Assembly (NCBI RefSeq): GCF_025787225.1
Contig: NZ_CP090958.1
Coordinates: 2,032,550-2,096,549, forward strand
Length of the DNA: 64,000 nt
Direction of reading: 5' to 3'
Source: Saxibacter everestensis
Lineage (GTDB): Bacteria; Actinomycetota; Actinomycetes; Actinomycetales; Brevibacteriaceae
In this document: piece by piece, positions 17,025-24,992 of the stretch
Position numbering within the stretch: position 1 is the stretch's first letter
Layout of the letters: each line of letters begins with the position of its first letter
Position numbers and translations under genes: made by a program
The notes under the pieces: model-generated
Seen by the model: the letters and a program-made list of their open reading frames with translations, nothing else
What the model was told of the DNA's origin: nothing
Database searches by the model: none

Positions 17025-17046
17025 TTAGAGTTATTTCGGCTTTAAG
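17025..17046. promoter_or_regulatory. Second, degenerate copy of the candidate NrtR box
   Basis: TTAGAGTTATTTCGGCTTTAAG lines up without gaps with TTAAAGTCATTTCGACTTTAAC of the perfect site, 35 bp away, keeping the ATTTC centre. Four positions differ (two break symmetry), so this is a weaker site. It lies just 8 bp before the first possible nrtR GTG. Confidence 0.5.
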
Positions 17047-17053
17047 CACTTGG

Positions 17054-17956
17054 GTGGTGGGCAGCGTGTATCCAGGCTCGGCAAATGTCAGCGAGCGGCG
17101 CTTCGAGGCGCCCTCACTTGCCATCTCCACGGTGATTTTCGCGCTTCGGCCGAATGACTCATCGGCGGCCGAGGCCGTCACGTCGGCGTCGGCGTCGGCC
17201 GAGTCGACCGCCCCGGGACACTCGACTGCCCCGCCTTCAGTTGCTTCAACCACCGAAGCACACTCCGCGGCCGAGTCAGCCACCCGGGCACACTCGCCAA
17301 CTGCCCCGGCACATCCGGCGGTCGAGACACCGTCGACCGAGCTTCCATCCGTTGGCAGCCTCTGGCTACCGGTCGTCCGGCGGATCCGCGAGCCCTACAA
17401 GGGACTGCAGGCGCTGCCGGGAGGGCCGATCGCCTGGAATGAATCCCTTGGCGATGCCGCCGGACGCAATCTGCGTGAGACGACGAACCTGTCACCGAAG
17501 TATCTGGAGCAGCTTTACGCATTCGGAACCGTCGACCGGTCACCCGACCGCCGGGTGGTCTCGATCGTGTACTGGGCACTCGTCGATCCAAGCGAGGCGG
17601 ACCAGAGTGTGGCAGCCGAGAATGTCACCTGGTTGCCGGCAGATCGTTTACCCAGGTTGGCATTCGACCACAACACGATCGTCGATTACGCGCTGTGGCG
17701 ATTGCGGAACAAGGTTGAGTACAGCCAGATCGCCCACCACTTTCTCGGCGAGACGTTCACTCTGGCACAGCTTCGCGAGGTTCATGAAGCCGTGCTGGGC
17801 AGGAGCATCGACCCCGGCAACTTCCGTCGCCAGATACTGAGTTCAGGGACCGTGACAGCCACCGGCGAAAAGGTTGGCGGCACCCGTCACCGGCCCGCAC
17901 ACATCTATCGCTTCAATGACTCCATCGACAAGGACAGCGAGCGCCTGGCTCCGTAG
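17054..17956 (+). CDS. nrtR: NrtR-type transcriptional regulator of NAD metabolism, with low-complexity insertion
   Basis: 300 residues. The N-terminal Nudix-like fold starts at FEAPSLAISTVIFALRPN, is broken by about 60 residues of Ala/Ser/Thr/His/Pro-rich sequence (about 37-98), and resumes at LWLPVVRRIREPYKGLQALPGGPI. The Nudix box (PGGPIAWNESLGDAAGRNLR) lacks the catalytic Glu pair, as expected for a ligand-sensing regulator. The C-terminal winged helix (about 215-290) has VEYSQIAHHFLGETFTLAQL, VLGRSIDPGNFRRQIL and the wing HRPAHIYRFN. NrtR family members repress NAD genes and respond to ADP-ribose or NAD. The start is GTG; 17054, 17057 and 17066 are all possible. It leads the nadABC-nifS run, 201 bp ahead of nadA. 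Confidence 0.85.
   Translation: MVGSVYPGSANVSERRFEAPSLAISTVIFALRPNDSSAAEAVTSASASAESTAPGHSTAPPSVASTTEAHSAAESATRAHSPTAPAHPAVETPSTELPSVGSLWLPVVRRIREPYKGLQALPGGPIAWNESLGDAAGRNLRETTNLSPKYLEQLYAFGTVDRSPDRRVVSIVYWALVDPSEADQSVAAENVTWLPADRLPRLAFDHNTIVDYALWRLRNKVEYSQIAHHFLGETFTLAQLREVHEAVLGRSIDPGNFRRQILSSGTVTATGEKVGGTRHRPAHIYRFNDSIDKDSERLAP
17198..17308 (+). repeat. Imperfect 36/39-bp direct repeat inside the nrtR insertion
   Basis: Copy 1 (17198-17233) and copy 2 (17270-17308) both run GCCGAGTC...ACCC...GGGCACACTCG...ACTGCCCCG with scattered changes and one 3-bp indel, keeping frame. They encode AESTAPGHS-TAP and AESATRAHSPTAP. The insertion therefore seems to have grown by duplication. Confidence 0.7.
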
Positions 17957-18033
17957 CTGATTCGAAGACAACCGAATTTGACGACAAACCGAATTCGGCG
18001 ACAACCGATCCGAAGAAGGTCGATCCAAACACC

Positions 18034-18099
18034 CAGCAGCACGCCAAACACACAGCAGCACGTCAACTCCACCAGCACGTCAGACACACCAGCAGCACG
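18034..18099 (+). repeat. CAGCAGCACG repeats in the nrtR-nadA spacer
   Basis: CAGCAGCACG occurs at 18034, 18053 and 18090, with a shortened CAGCACG at 18073, so units of 17-20 bp. The surrounding 17957-18157 spacer also has repeated CGACAA-CCGA words. It could be read as an N-terminal extension of NadA from TTG 17978, but the sequence has no conserved feature and nadA has a better start at 18158. Confidence 0.6.
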
Positions 18100-18157
18100 C
18101 CGAACCCAAGCACACCAAGTCGCATCGCAAGCGCCGCGCATCACATCGGAGAAATTT

Positions 18158-19429
18158 GTGACCTCTGTAGATACCACCATCAACCGGATAGCCAAGGGTG
18201 CCGCCGGCTCGACCTGCGATTCCGACCTCAGTAAGGGGCCGTGGGTTTTCGACCTGCGAGCGGCGCAAACCTACGGCCCGGGTGCATCGGTGGCTGATTC
18301 CATTCCGGCTTCCAGCCCTCGACAGGGCCAACTTCCGCAGGCGTACCAAACGGCCTCACCGGAAGAACTCGAGGAGAGAATCCTGCGGGCCAAGGCAGCT
18401 CTTGGCGACCGGGTCGTGGTGCTCGGGCACTTCTATCAACGTGACGAGGTCATCAGGTTCGCCGACTTCGTTGGCGATTCATTCCAGCTGGCACGCGCGG
18501 CGAAGGATCGCCCGGACGCCGAGGCTATTGTCTTTTGCGGAGTGCACTTCATGGCCGAGACCGCCGACCTGCTTTCCGGGTCGGATCAGTCGGTTATCCT
18601 GCCGAACCTCGCCGCCGGCTGTTCGATGGCGGACATGGCGAACATCGACCAGGTGGAGGACTGCTGGGACCAGCTGGTCGAGCAGTTGGGGACCGAGCCG
18701 GACGCCGACGGCCGGGTGCCGGTCATTCCGGTGACCTACATGAACTCGTCCGCGGCGCTCAAGGGGTTCTGCGGCCGGAACGGCGGCATCGTCTGCACAT
18801 CCTCCAACGCCGCCACCGTGCTCGAATGGGCCTTCGAGCGTGCCCGGCGCGTGCTCTTCTTTCCCGACCAGCACCTCGGTCGCAATACCGCAAAGGCCAT
18901 GGGCGTGCCGCTGGAACTCATGCCGTTGTGGAATCCCCGCAAGGAGCTGGGCGGCATGACCGAGCAGGAATGTGTCGATTCGCGGGTCATTCTCTGGCAC
19001 GGGTTCTGCTCGGTGCATAAGCGATTCACCACGGCTCAGATTGAACAAGCGCGTGCGGAATACCCTGATGTGCGCGTTATCGTGCATCCGGAATGCCCGA
19101 TGCCGGTTGTCGACGCCGCGGACGAATCCGGCTCGACGGACTACATCGCCAAGGCAATCGCTGCCGCCGAGCCGGGGAGCACATTTGCCATCGGCACCGA
19201 GATCAATCTGGTGCAGCGGCTGGCGAGCCAGAACCCGCAACACACCATATTCTGCCTGGACCCGGTGATCTGTCCTTGTTCGACGATGTATCGAATTCAC
19301 CCGGGATACCTTGCCTGGGTGCTGGAACGCCTGGTGGCAGGGGAGGTTGTCAACCAGATCAACGTTGGCAATGACGTCGCCGAGCCGGCTCGCCTGGCTC
19401 TCGAACGGATGCTGGCAGCCAAGCCATGA
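18158..19429 (+). CDS. nadA: Quinolinate synthase NadA ([4Fe-4S] enzyme)
   Basis: 423 residues from GTG 18158, which follows GGAGA by 5 bp. It condenses iminoaspartate with dihydroxyacetone phosphate to quinolinate, the second step of NAD synthesis from aspartate. Family motifs in order: VVVLGHFYQRDEVI, DSFQLAR, IVFCGVHFMAETAD, LPNLAAGCSMADM, VTYMNSSAALKGFCGRNGG, FFPDQHLGRNTA, WHGFCSVHKRF, HPECPMPV, and CPCSTMYRIHP near the end. The Cys residues needed for the cluster are present. The frame is open upstream to 17978 through repeats, which I exclude. The stop overlaps the nadB start (ATGA), so the genes are coupled. Confidence 0.95.
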   Translation: MTSVDTTINRIAKGAAGSTCDSDLSKGPWVFDLRAAQTYGPGASVADSIPASSPRQGQLPQAYQTASPEELEERILRAKAALGDRVVVLGHFYQRDEVIRFADFVGDSFQLARAAKDRPDAEAIVFCGVHFMAETADLLSGSDQSVILPNLAAGCSMADMANIDQVEDCWDQLVEQLGTEPDADGRVPVIPVTYMNSSAALKGFCGRNGGIVCTSSNAATVLEWAFERARRVLFFPDQHLGRNTAKAMGVPLELMPLWNPRKELGGMTEQECVDSRVILWHGFCSVHKRFTTAQIEQARAEYPDVRVIVHPECPMPVVDAADESGSTDYIAKAIAAAEPGSTFAIGTEINLVQRLASQNPQHTIFCLDPVICPCSTMYRIHPGYLAWVLERLVAGEVVNQINVGNDVAEPARLALERMLAAKP

Positions 19430-21183
19430 TTGTCGTCGTCGGCAGTGGAATCGCTGGGTTGAGTGCGGCCCTCAAGGCTCGTGCGCTCGGACCGGTCGCG
19501 CTAGTTACCAAGGGGACTTTGTCGTCCTCCAACAGTTGGTTCGCGCAGGGCGGGATCGCCGCCGCGCTCGATAAGTCGGACTCCCCTGAAGCCCATCTTG
19601 TCGACACATTGACCGCCGGCGGCGTTCTCACCGATCGCTCGGCAGCCAGCGCTCTCTGCCACGACGGCCCGGCACGGGTCCGGGAGCTGTTGGACCTGGG
19701 AGTGCCGTTCGACCGTGCGCCAGGACTGGAAGCCGCACATTCCCGCCCTCGCATCCTGCACGCGGGCGGCGATTCGACCGGACGGGCAATCCAGACCGCG
19801 CTGATCGATGCCATCACCGAAGCCGACATTGACGTCCGGGAGAACACCTTCCTCAGCAATCTGTGCTTGCGTGACGGAGTCGTCGTGGGCGTTGAACTAC
19901 TCAACTCGCAGGGCGAGAAGCAGCGGATTAGCGCCGACAGCGTCATTCTCGCGACCGGCGGAGCCGGTCAGTTGTTTGAGCACACCACCAATCCGGCGGG
20001 TGCCACCGGCGATGGCGTAGCGGCCGCATGGCGCGCCGGAGCCGTGATCGGCGATGCCGAGTTCTACCAGTTCCACCCGACCTCGCTGGCAGTCCCCGAT
20101 AACTTCCTCGTCTCCGAAGCGGTTCGGGGCGAAGGGGCGGTACTTGTCGATGAATCCGGCCACCGCTTCATGCACGACGTTCATCCGGATGCCGAGCTGG
20201 CTCCCCGCGATGTCGTCGCGCGGGGTATCGCGGCCGTGATGGATGAGCAGGGCGGCAGGCCGGTGTACCTGGATGCTACCCGGTTGGCTTCGCCACGCGG
20301 GAGTGTATCGTCCGGGCGCGGTTCGACCAGCTCAGAGTTCCTGCGAGCGCGATTCCCACGTATCGACGAGGTCTGCCGATTACATGGCCTGGATTGGTCG
20401 AAGGAACCGATCCCGGTCCGGCCTGCGGCTCACTACTGGATGGGTGGAGTGCGGACAGACCTCTGGGGCCGGAGCTCGCTGCCTGGGCTGTACGTGGTCG
20501 GCGAAGCAGCATGCACCGGCGTGCACGGAGCAAATCGACTGGCGTCCAACTCGCTGCTCGAGGGACTGGTTTTCGCACATCGCACGGTCGCCAACATCGC
20601 CGGTCGGAGCAAGCAGAATGTTGCGGTTCCGGGCGGAGCCGGTGATGGCGGACTGGAGCAGACGTGGCCACGATGGAATGCGTACCGGCTGGAGTCAGGT
20701 GCCGGGGCAGTTGATCGCGCCTCGTCACATGACGTGTCGTCACATGGCGCGTCGGTTCTTGGCGCGTCGGTTCTTGGCGCGACGTCACATGACGCGCCAG
20801 GTCATAGCGCGACGTCTCCTGACGCGCCAGGTCATAGCGCGTCGTCACCTGCCGCATCGGCAACCGTGCGTCGAAGCGAGATCCAAAGACTCATGTGGAC
20901 GGCTGCCGGACTCTCGCGACGTCGCGGGCAATTGGACGTCGCCGTGAAGCAACTCGAAGCCTGGCACCGCGACGACAATGCCCCGCCAGCTACCGGTGCG
21001 CTATCGGTCGACGATCAGGTTACAACCGCAGAAACCAGGAACCTCAGCAGCCTCGCCATGCTAGTAGTCACAGCCGCTCGCGAGCGGGAAGATTCCATCG
21101 GCGCGCACTACCGGGCTGACTTCCCGCCGCCGTCAAGCGCGGTCGCTTCCCGACAGCATTTCGTTAAGGGGCCAACGTGCTGA
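19426..21183 (+). CDS. nadB: L-aspartate oxidase NadB with in-frame pentapeptide-repeat linker
   Basis: 585 residues. It oxidises L-aspartate to iminoaspartate with FAD, feeding NadA. The FAD-binding GSGIAGLSAALKA lies at the N-terminus, then SSNSWFAQGGIAAAL, AHSRPRILHAGGDSTG, DSVILATGGAG, QFHPTSL and the C-lobe PAAHYWMGGVRTD...YVVGEAACTGVHGANRLASNSL. The C-terminal three-helix domain (IQRLMWTAAGLSRR...) is intact. Between them, residues 433-477 are nine five-residue units rich in Ser, His and Ala, encoded by a 15-bp tandem array. That linker makes the protein longer than usual. It overlaps nadA by 4 bp and nadC by 7 bp. Confidence 0.96.
   Translation: MIVVVGSGIAGLSAALKARALGPVALVTKGTLSSSNSWFAQGGIAAALDKSDSPEAHLVDTLTAGGVLTDRSAASALCHDGPARVRELLDLGVPFDRAPGLEAAHSRPRILHAGGDSTGRAIQTALIDAITEADIDVRENTFLSNLCLRDGVVVGVELLNSQGEKQRISADSVILATGGAGQLFEHTTNPAGATGDGVAAAWRAGAVIGDAEFYQFHPTSLAVPDNFLVSEAVRGEGAVLVDESGHRFMHDVHPDAELAPRDVVARGIAAVMDEQGGRPVYLDATRLASPRGSVSSGRGSTSSEFLRARFPRIDEVCRLHGLDWSKEPIPVRPAAHYWMGGVRTDLWGRSSLPGLYVVGEAACTGVHGANRLASNSLLEGLVFAHRTVANIAGRSKQNVAVPGGAGDGGLEQTWPRWNAYRLESGAGAVDRASSHDVSSHGASVLGASVLGATSHDAPGHSATSPDAPGHSASSPAASATVRRSEIQRLMWTAAGLSRRRGQLDVAVKQLEAWHRDDNAPPATGALSVDDQVTTAETRNLSSLAMLVVTAAREREDSIGAHYRADFPPPSSAVASRQHFVKGPTC
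20722..20856 (+). repeat. In-frame minisatellite, nine 15-bp units, inside nadB
   Basis: Nine consecutive 15-mers of the form (T/A/C)C(G/A)... ending mostly GCGCG. Units 3 and 4 are identical (TCGGTTCTTGGCGCG), as are units 6 and 8 (CCAGGTCATAGCGCG). They encode SSHDV SSHGA SVLGA SVLGA TSHDA PGHSA TSPDA PGHSA SSPAA. Units 5-6 and 7-8 form a 30-bp higher-order repeat, so the array expanded by unequal duplication. Confidence 0.95.
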
Positions 21184-22067
21184 CTCCGGCCATCATTCGC
21201 GCGGTCGTTGCCGCCGCCCTCCTGGAAGACGCCCCGTGGGGCGACATCACCGGGGACACCCTGATCCCAGCCAACCTTCGGGCCCGCGCAGAACTGGTCG
21301 CCCGCGAGCCCGGCGTACTCAGCGGCGGCGAAGTGTTCTCAGCCGCGTTCGAGCAGACGGATCCGGAGATCGAGGTCGCCTTTCACTTCGCCGATGGCGA
21401 CCGCTTCGTTGCCGGATCGGTAATCGCCACTGTTCGCGGTCCCGCCCGCGGTGTGCTGACGGCAGAACGGGTCGGACTAAACTTCGTTCAGCGGATGTCG
21501 GGTATCGCGACACTGACAGCGGATTATGTTTCACGCGTCCGGAACTCGGTAGCGGCGAACCTCCCGGCCGGAACGACGCCTCCTCGGCTCGTGGACACCA
21601 GGAAGACCACTCCTGGCCTTCGGGCTTTTGAACGGCACGCAGTTCGCTCCGGCGGCGGACATAACCACCGCAACTCACTGTCGGATGCCGTGATGGCAAA
21701 GGACAATCACCTGGCCATCCTGGCCGGGAACGACGCGGGATCTCTCACTGATGTGCTCACGGCGGCACGTGCAACCCTCGGCCACACCACGCACTTCGAG
21801 GTGGAGGTAGACCGGATCGATCAGATCGAGCCGGTGGTGAGCGCGGGGGTCGACACCATCATGCTGGACAATTTCGCCCTGGATGAGCTTCGTGAGGGTG
21901 TGCGGATCGTTGCCGGACGCGCCCTCGTCGAGGCGAGCGGAAACGTGAACCTCGATACGGTTGGCGAGATCGCCCTCACCGGTGTCGACATCATCTCGGT
22001 TGGCGCGCTGACGCATAGCGTCCGCTCGCTTGACCTCGGTCTCGATATCAGCGTGGAGGCCGGATGA
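21177..22067 (+). CDS. nadC: Nicotinate-nucleotide pyrophosphorylase (carboxylating), quinolinate phosphoribosyltransferase
   Basis: 296 residues. It converts quinolinate and PRPP to nicotinate mononucleotide with CO2 release. Signatures: ALLEDAPWGDITGDTLIP near the N-terminus, RVGLNFVQRMSGIATLT, the PRPP/quinolinate site DTRKTTPGLRAFERHAVRSG and GGHNHRNSLSDAVMAKDNH, then VEVDRIDQ and the closing barrel strand GVDIISVGALTHS. All standard. The start is GTG 21177, within the last codons of nadB (GTGCTGA). The stop overlaps the start of the cysteine desulfurase gene by 4 bp. Confidence 0.97.
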   Translation: MLTPAIIRAVVAAALLEDAPWGDITGDTLIPANLRARAELVAREPGVLSGGEVFSAAFEQTDPEIEVAFHFADGDRFVAGSVIATVRGPARGVLTAERVGLNFVQRMSGIATLTADYVSRVRNSVAANLPAGTTPPRLVDTRKTTPGLRAFERHAVRSGGGHNHRNSLSDAVMAKDNHLAILAGNDAGSLTDVLTAARATLGHTTHFEVEVDRIDQIEPVVSAGVDTIMLDNFALDELREGVRIVAGRALVEASGNVNLDTVGEIALTGVDIISVGALTHSVRSLDLGLDISVEAG

Positions 22068-23203
22068 TCTACCTGGATTCAGCTGCAACAACACCTATCC
22101 GCCGCAAGGTGCTCGAGACGATGTGGCCCTATCTGACCGAGGAATTCGGGAATGCCTCGAGCCATCATGACAAGGGAGAGGCTGCGCGCAGGGCGCTCGA
22201 CGAAGCTCGGGCCACGGTAGCAAAAGCGCTGGGGGCCCGCAGCAGCGATATTGTCTTCACTTCCGGCGGCACCGAGTCAGACAATTTGGCGATCAAAGGC
22301 ATCGCCTTGGCGAAACCGCGGGGACGGCACATCGTCACGTCGGAAATTGAACATCCGGCGGTGCTTGAGAGCTGCGACTACCTACAGCGGCATCACGGTT
22401 TTCGCATCACGTATCTACCAGTTGACGGTTGTGGCGTTGTCGACGCTTCCGATGTAGAGGCTGCGCTCAGTGAGCACACCACTCTGGTCAGCGTCATGTA
22501 CGCGAACAACGAGGTCGGCACCGTCCAGGACATCAGCGGCATCGCCGAAGTGACCGGACGGTTTCGGGTGCCGCTACACACCGACGCAGTGCAGGCAATG
22601 GGAGCACTCGACTGCAATGTGGCGAAACTCGGCGTTGACGCGTTAAGCATCTCCGGGCACAAGCTGGGCGCACCGAAGGGAGTCGGTGCGCTGTATGTGC
22701 GGGGGCGGTTCCCGTTGGAAGCCATTGTGCACGGCGGGGGCCAGGAGTTCGGACGTCGGTCCGGCACCGAGAACGTGGCCGGTGCGGTCGGTCTGGCGGC
22801 GGCCCTGTCCCTGCGACCATCGGTCGAAGAGTCCACGCAGCTTGCCCGGCGGGCGGAGTCCTTCATAGCCAAAGTACTCTCCGATGTTCCGAACGCTGTC
22901 CTGACCGGGCACCGCACCCGGCGACTCCCGGGCATTGCGTCGTTCTGCTTCCCGGGAACCAGCGGCGAATCGGTGCTCCTGCAGTTGGAAGAGTCCGGGA
23001 TTACCTGCTCCTCGGGCTCGGCGTGCGCTGCCGGAAACGATGCCCCCTCCCCCGTGTTGACAGCAATGGGTATTTCGGCCGAGATCGCACAGACCGCTGT
23101 GCGCTTCAGCTTCGGCGTGGAAACCGGCGAAGACGAGCTGATCAGCGTGGCCGAGTCGGTGGTGGGAGCGGTCGCGAGCGTGCGGGGCCTGGCCACCAGA
23201 TAG
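22064..23203 (+). CDS. Cysteine desulfurase (NifS/IscS family), likely serving NadA cluster assembly
   Basis: 379 residues, a class V PLP-dependent enzyme that releases sulfur from cysteine. Motifs: MIYLDSAATTPIRRKV at the start, GGTESDNLAIKG, ANNEVGTVQDI, DAVQAMG, PLP lysine in SISGHKLGAPKGVGALY, and the catalytic Cys in SGITCSSGSACAAGND. In Bacillus a nifS-type gene sits with the nad genes and supplies sulfur for the NadA [4Fe-4S] cluster; the 4-bp overlap with nadC suggests the same job here (inference). It is the last gene of the NAD operon. The 128 bp after it shows no strong terminator. Confidence 0.93.
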   Translation: MIYLDSAATTPIRRKVLETMWPYLTEEFGNASSHHDKGEAARRALDEARATVAKALGARSSDIVFTSGGTESDNLAIKGIALAKPRGRHIVTSEIEHPAVLESCDYLQRHHGFRITYLPVDGCGVVDASDVEAALSEHTTLVSVMYANNEVGTVQDISGIAEVTGRFRVPLHTDAVQAMGALDCNVAKLGVDALSISGHKLGAPKGVGALYVRGRFPLEAIVHGGGQEFGRRSGTENVAGAVGLAAALSLRPSVEESTQLARRAESFIAKVLSDVPNAVLTGHRTRRLPGIASFCFPGTSGESVLLQLEESGITCSSGSACAAGNDAPSPVLTAMGISAEIAQTAVRFSFGVETGEDELISVAESVVGAVASVRGLATR

Positions 23204-23331
23204 GCCGCTGTTTAAACCGGGTCGCAACCAACCTGCGCGCAGCTGAATTGAGATTCCGTGCGGACGTGCGCCTGGCTCCGTAGCGCCGTGAAGGCGACAC
23301 GAACGATGTTGCGCCTTTAACCGACGTACCC

Positions 23332-24822
23332 CTATTCGCGTTTGTGCGGGCCCGGCGGGTCGTGGAAGTGGTTGCGGCGCGGGGTGCGGTTTGGGTCGAT
23401 CCAGGCGGGCGGAATCACCCAGGGAATGCCATCGCGCATGGTGACCGTCCATTCTCCGCGGTGGATCACGCCGTGGTGATGCTCACAGAGCAGGGCGCCG
23501 TTATCGGTCGATGTCGGTCCGCCTTCGGAGTGAAAGTCGATGTGATGCGTGGCACACCAGCTAGCCGGCGCGGTACAACCGGGCATGATGCACCCATGGT
23601 CACGCGCGATGATCGCCCGGCGCTGGGCCGGAGTGAACAATCGCCGAGAGAGGCCGGTATCCAAAATCTGGCCTGTGCCTCCCAGCACGACCGGAATCAG
23701 CGCGGCGTCACACGCCAGCTGCCGAACTGTCGACACGGAAACGGGACCGGAGTGGGCAAGTAGCCCGTGGCCGCTGGTCTTGGCGTAAAGCGTGTCGTAG
23801 TCGATGGTGACCATGATGCTCGCGTTGGCACGCCCAGAGGTCACCGCACCGGCCTTTAATGCCGTTGCACAGCACGCGATCAGGCCATCGAGCAGCTTAT
23901 GCTGATATGTCCGCTCGTCCGCGTCGCGGTCATCGTCCCGGACAGGTTTCCCAGATGTAGCAACGTCACAGCCGGCATCTTTCCCGTTGGCATGGCGCGG
24001 GCTGGTCGCGGGCCCGGCAGCGCTCAACAGGGTTTCATGCTGGAGCTGGCTCATCGCGCCCTTGAACGGCACCAGACCGTTGCGCCGGGGTGCGCCGAAC
24101 CACAGGCCGTGTTCCAGCCTGGTTTCGATGTCGCTCGGCGGGCTGCCATCCGGGTCCAGGAACGCGACCCAACGGGCGCCGCAACGTGCCACGAATCCAG
24201 AATCGTAGCTGAGCGCCTGCTCCAGCAGATGCTCCTCGGCTTGCACCGCGACCTCGTCCGCAGTCCGCCCGTCCAACACGTCACTCTGAGCGGTGACGGA
24301 CTTTTCACGGATCACGGACAACTTCTCCGCCAGCACGTGCGCGGCATCCACACCGATCAGCCCACCCGACAATGCCTCCGCCACCTGAGGGCACACCGGC
24401 GGGATCGGCTGCCCAGTCAACGACGACCCGGCCGTGACGGCCGCAGCGACATCCAGCCGGCGTTTCGCGTCCCCCGCGCTGATCCGCAGCCGGTCCCGCA
24501 ACAGACACACCGTGGAACGTTCCCCACGCCGCTCGGCGATCTGCCGGGCCTCGACCTCCCCGGCCAGCCGAACCTGCAACCCAGCCACCCGACGCGCCAG
24601 TCCCTCGACCAGATCCGCGACCGCGAGCACCTCCCGATCAGCAGCCAGCCCTAACGCACCCGGACCCCGCCCCACCGCAACAGCAGCCGAAGCGGTCCCG
24701 GCAGCAGTGGCCGCGGCGTCCAACACGCACCGCGCGGACTCCAGCTCACCAAACAGCGCCCCGACCGACCCAGACCGATCAGCGCCACCAGAACCGCCCC
24801 TGAAACCTTCACCATCTTTCAT
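23332..24822 (-). CDS. DUF222 / HNH endonuclease protein (13E12 repeat family)
   Basis: About 496 residues. The long N-terminal DUF222 region (about 20-330) is largely helical, with the typical LARRVAGLQVRLAGEVEARQ and RDRLRISAGDAKRRLDVAA. The C-terminal HNH nuclease module has CIMPGCTAPASWCATHHIDF, HSEGGPTSTDNGALLCEHHH and GEWTV, with HNH residues and zinc Cys present. Such genes are multi-copy and mobile-like in mycobacteria and relatives (REP13E12 elements); function is unproven. The frame is open 8 codons further upstream. No flanking repeats that would mark an element boundary were seen. Convergent with the NAD operon. Confidence 0.9.
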   Translation of the reverse strand: MKDGEGFRGGSGGADRSGSVGALFGELESARCVLDAAATAAGTASAAVAVGRGPGALGLAADREVLAVADLVEGLARRVAGLQVRLAGEVEARQIAERRGERSTVCLLRDRLRISAGDAKRRLDVAAAVTAGSSLTGQPIPPVCPQVAEALSGGLIGVDAAHVLAEKLSVIREKSVTAQSDVLDGRTADEVAVQAEEHLLEQALSYDSGFVARCGARWVAFLDPDGSPPSDIETRLEHGLWFGAPRRNGLVPFKGAMSQLQHETLLSAAGPATSPRHANGKDAGCDVATSGKPVRDDDRDADERTYQHKLLDGLIACCATALKAGAVTSGRANASIMVTIDYDTLYAKTSGHGLLAHSGPVSVSTVRQLACDAALIPVVLGGTGQILDTGLSRRLFTPAQRRAIIARDHGCIMPGCTAPASWCATHHIDFHSEGGPTSTDNGALLCEHHHGVIHRGEWTVTMRDGIPWVIPPAWIDPNRTPRRNHFHDPPGPHKRE

Positions 24823-24992
24823 AGTCCAGACACTAGCCGTCAGCACCGACAGAGACCGTGCATGTCAAGCAATGAAATACCGAACTGTTCTAAATATATT
24901 CGGTTGAATCCTCTCCTGCCCCCGCAAGATACCGACTCGAACAGTCATAGTCACCGACGGACGGCGGGCCCACCAAGCAACCTCACAGCCAG

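Noticed and set aside
20722-20856. Array resembling a CRISPR at first glance
   Set aside because: Units are 15 bp, directly abutting, with no spacers; no cas genes are present, and the array is in frame within nadB.
20276-20863. Long minus-strand open frame through the nadB repeat array (MRQVTTRYDLARQETSR-like repeats)
   Set aside because: It owes its openness to the 15-bp period, has no ribosome site or conserved domain, and lies wholly within nadB.
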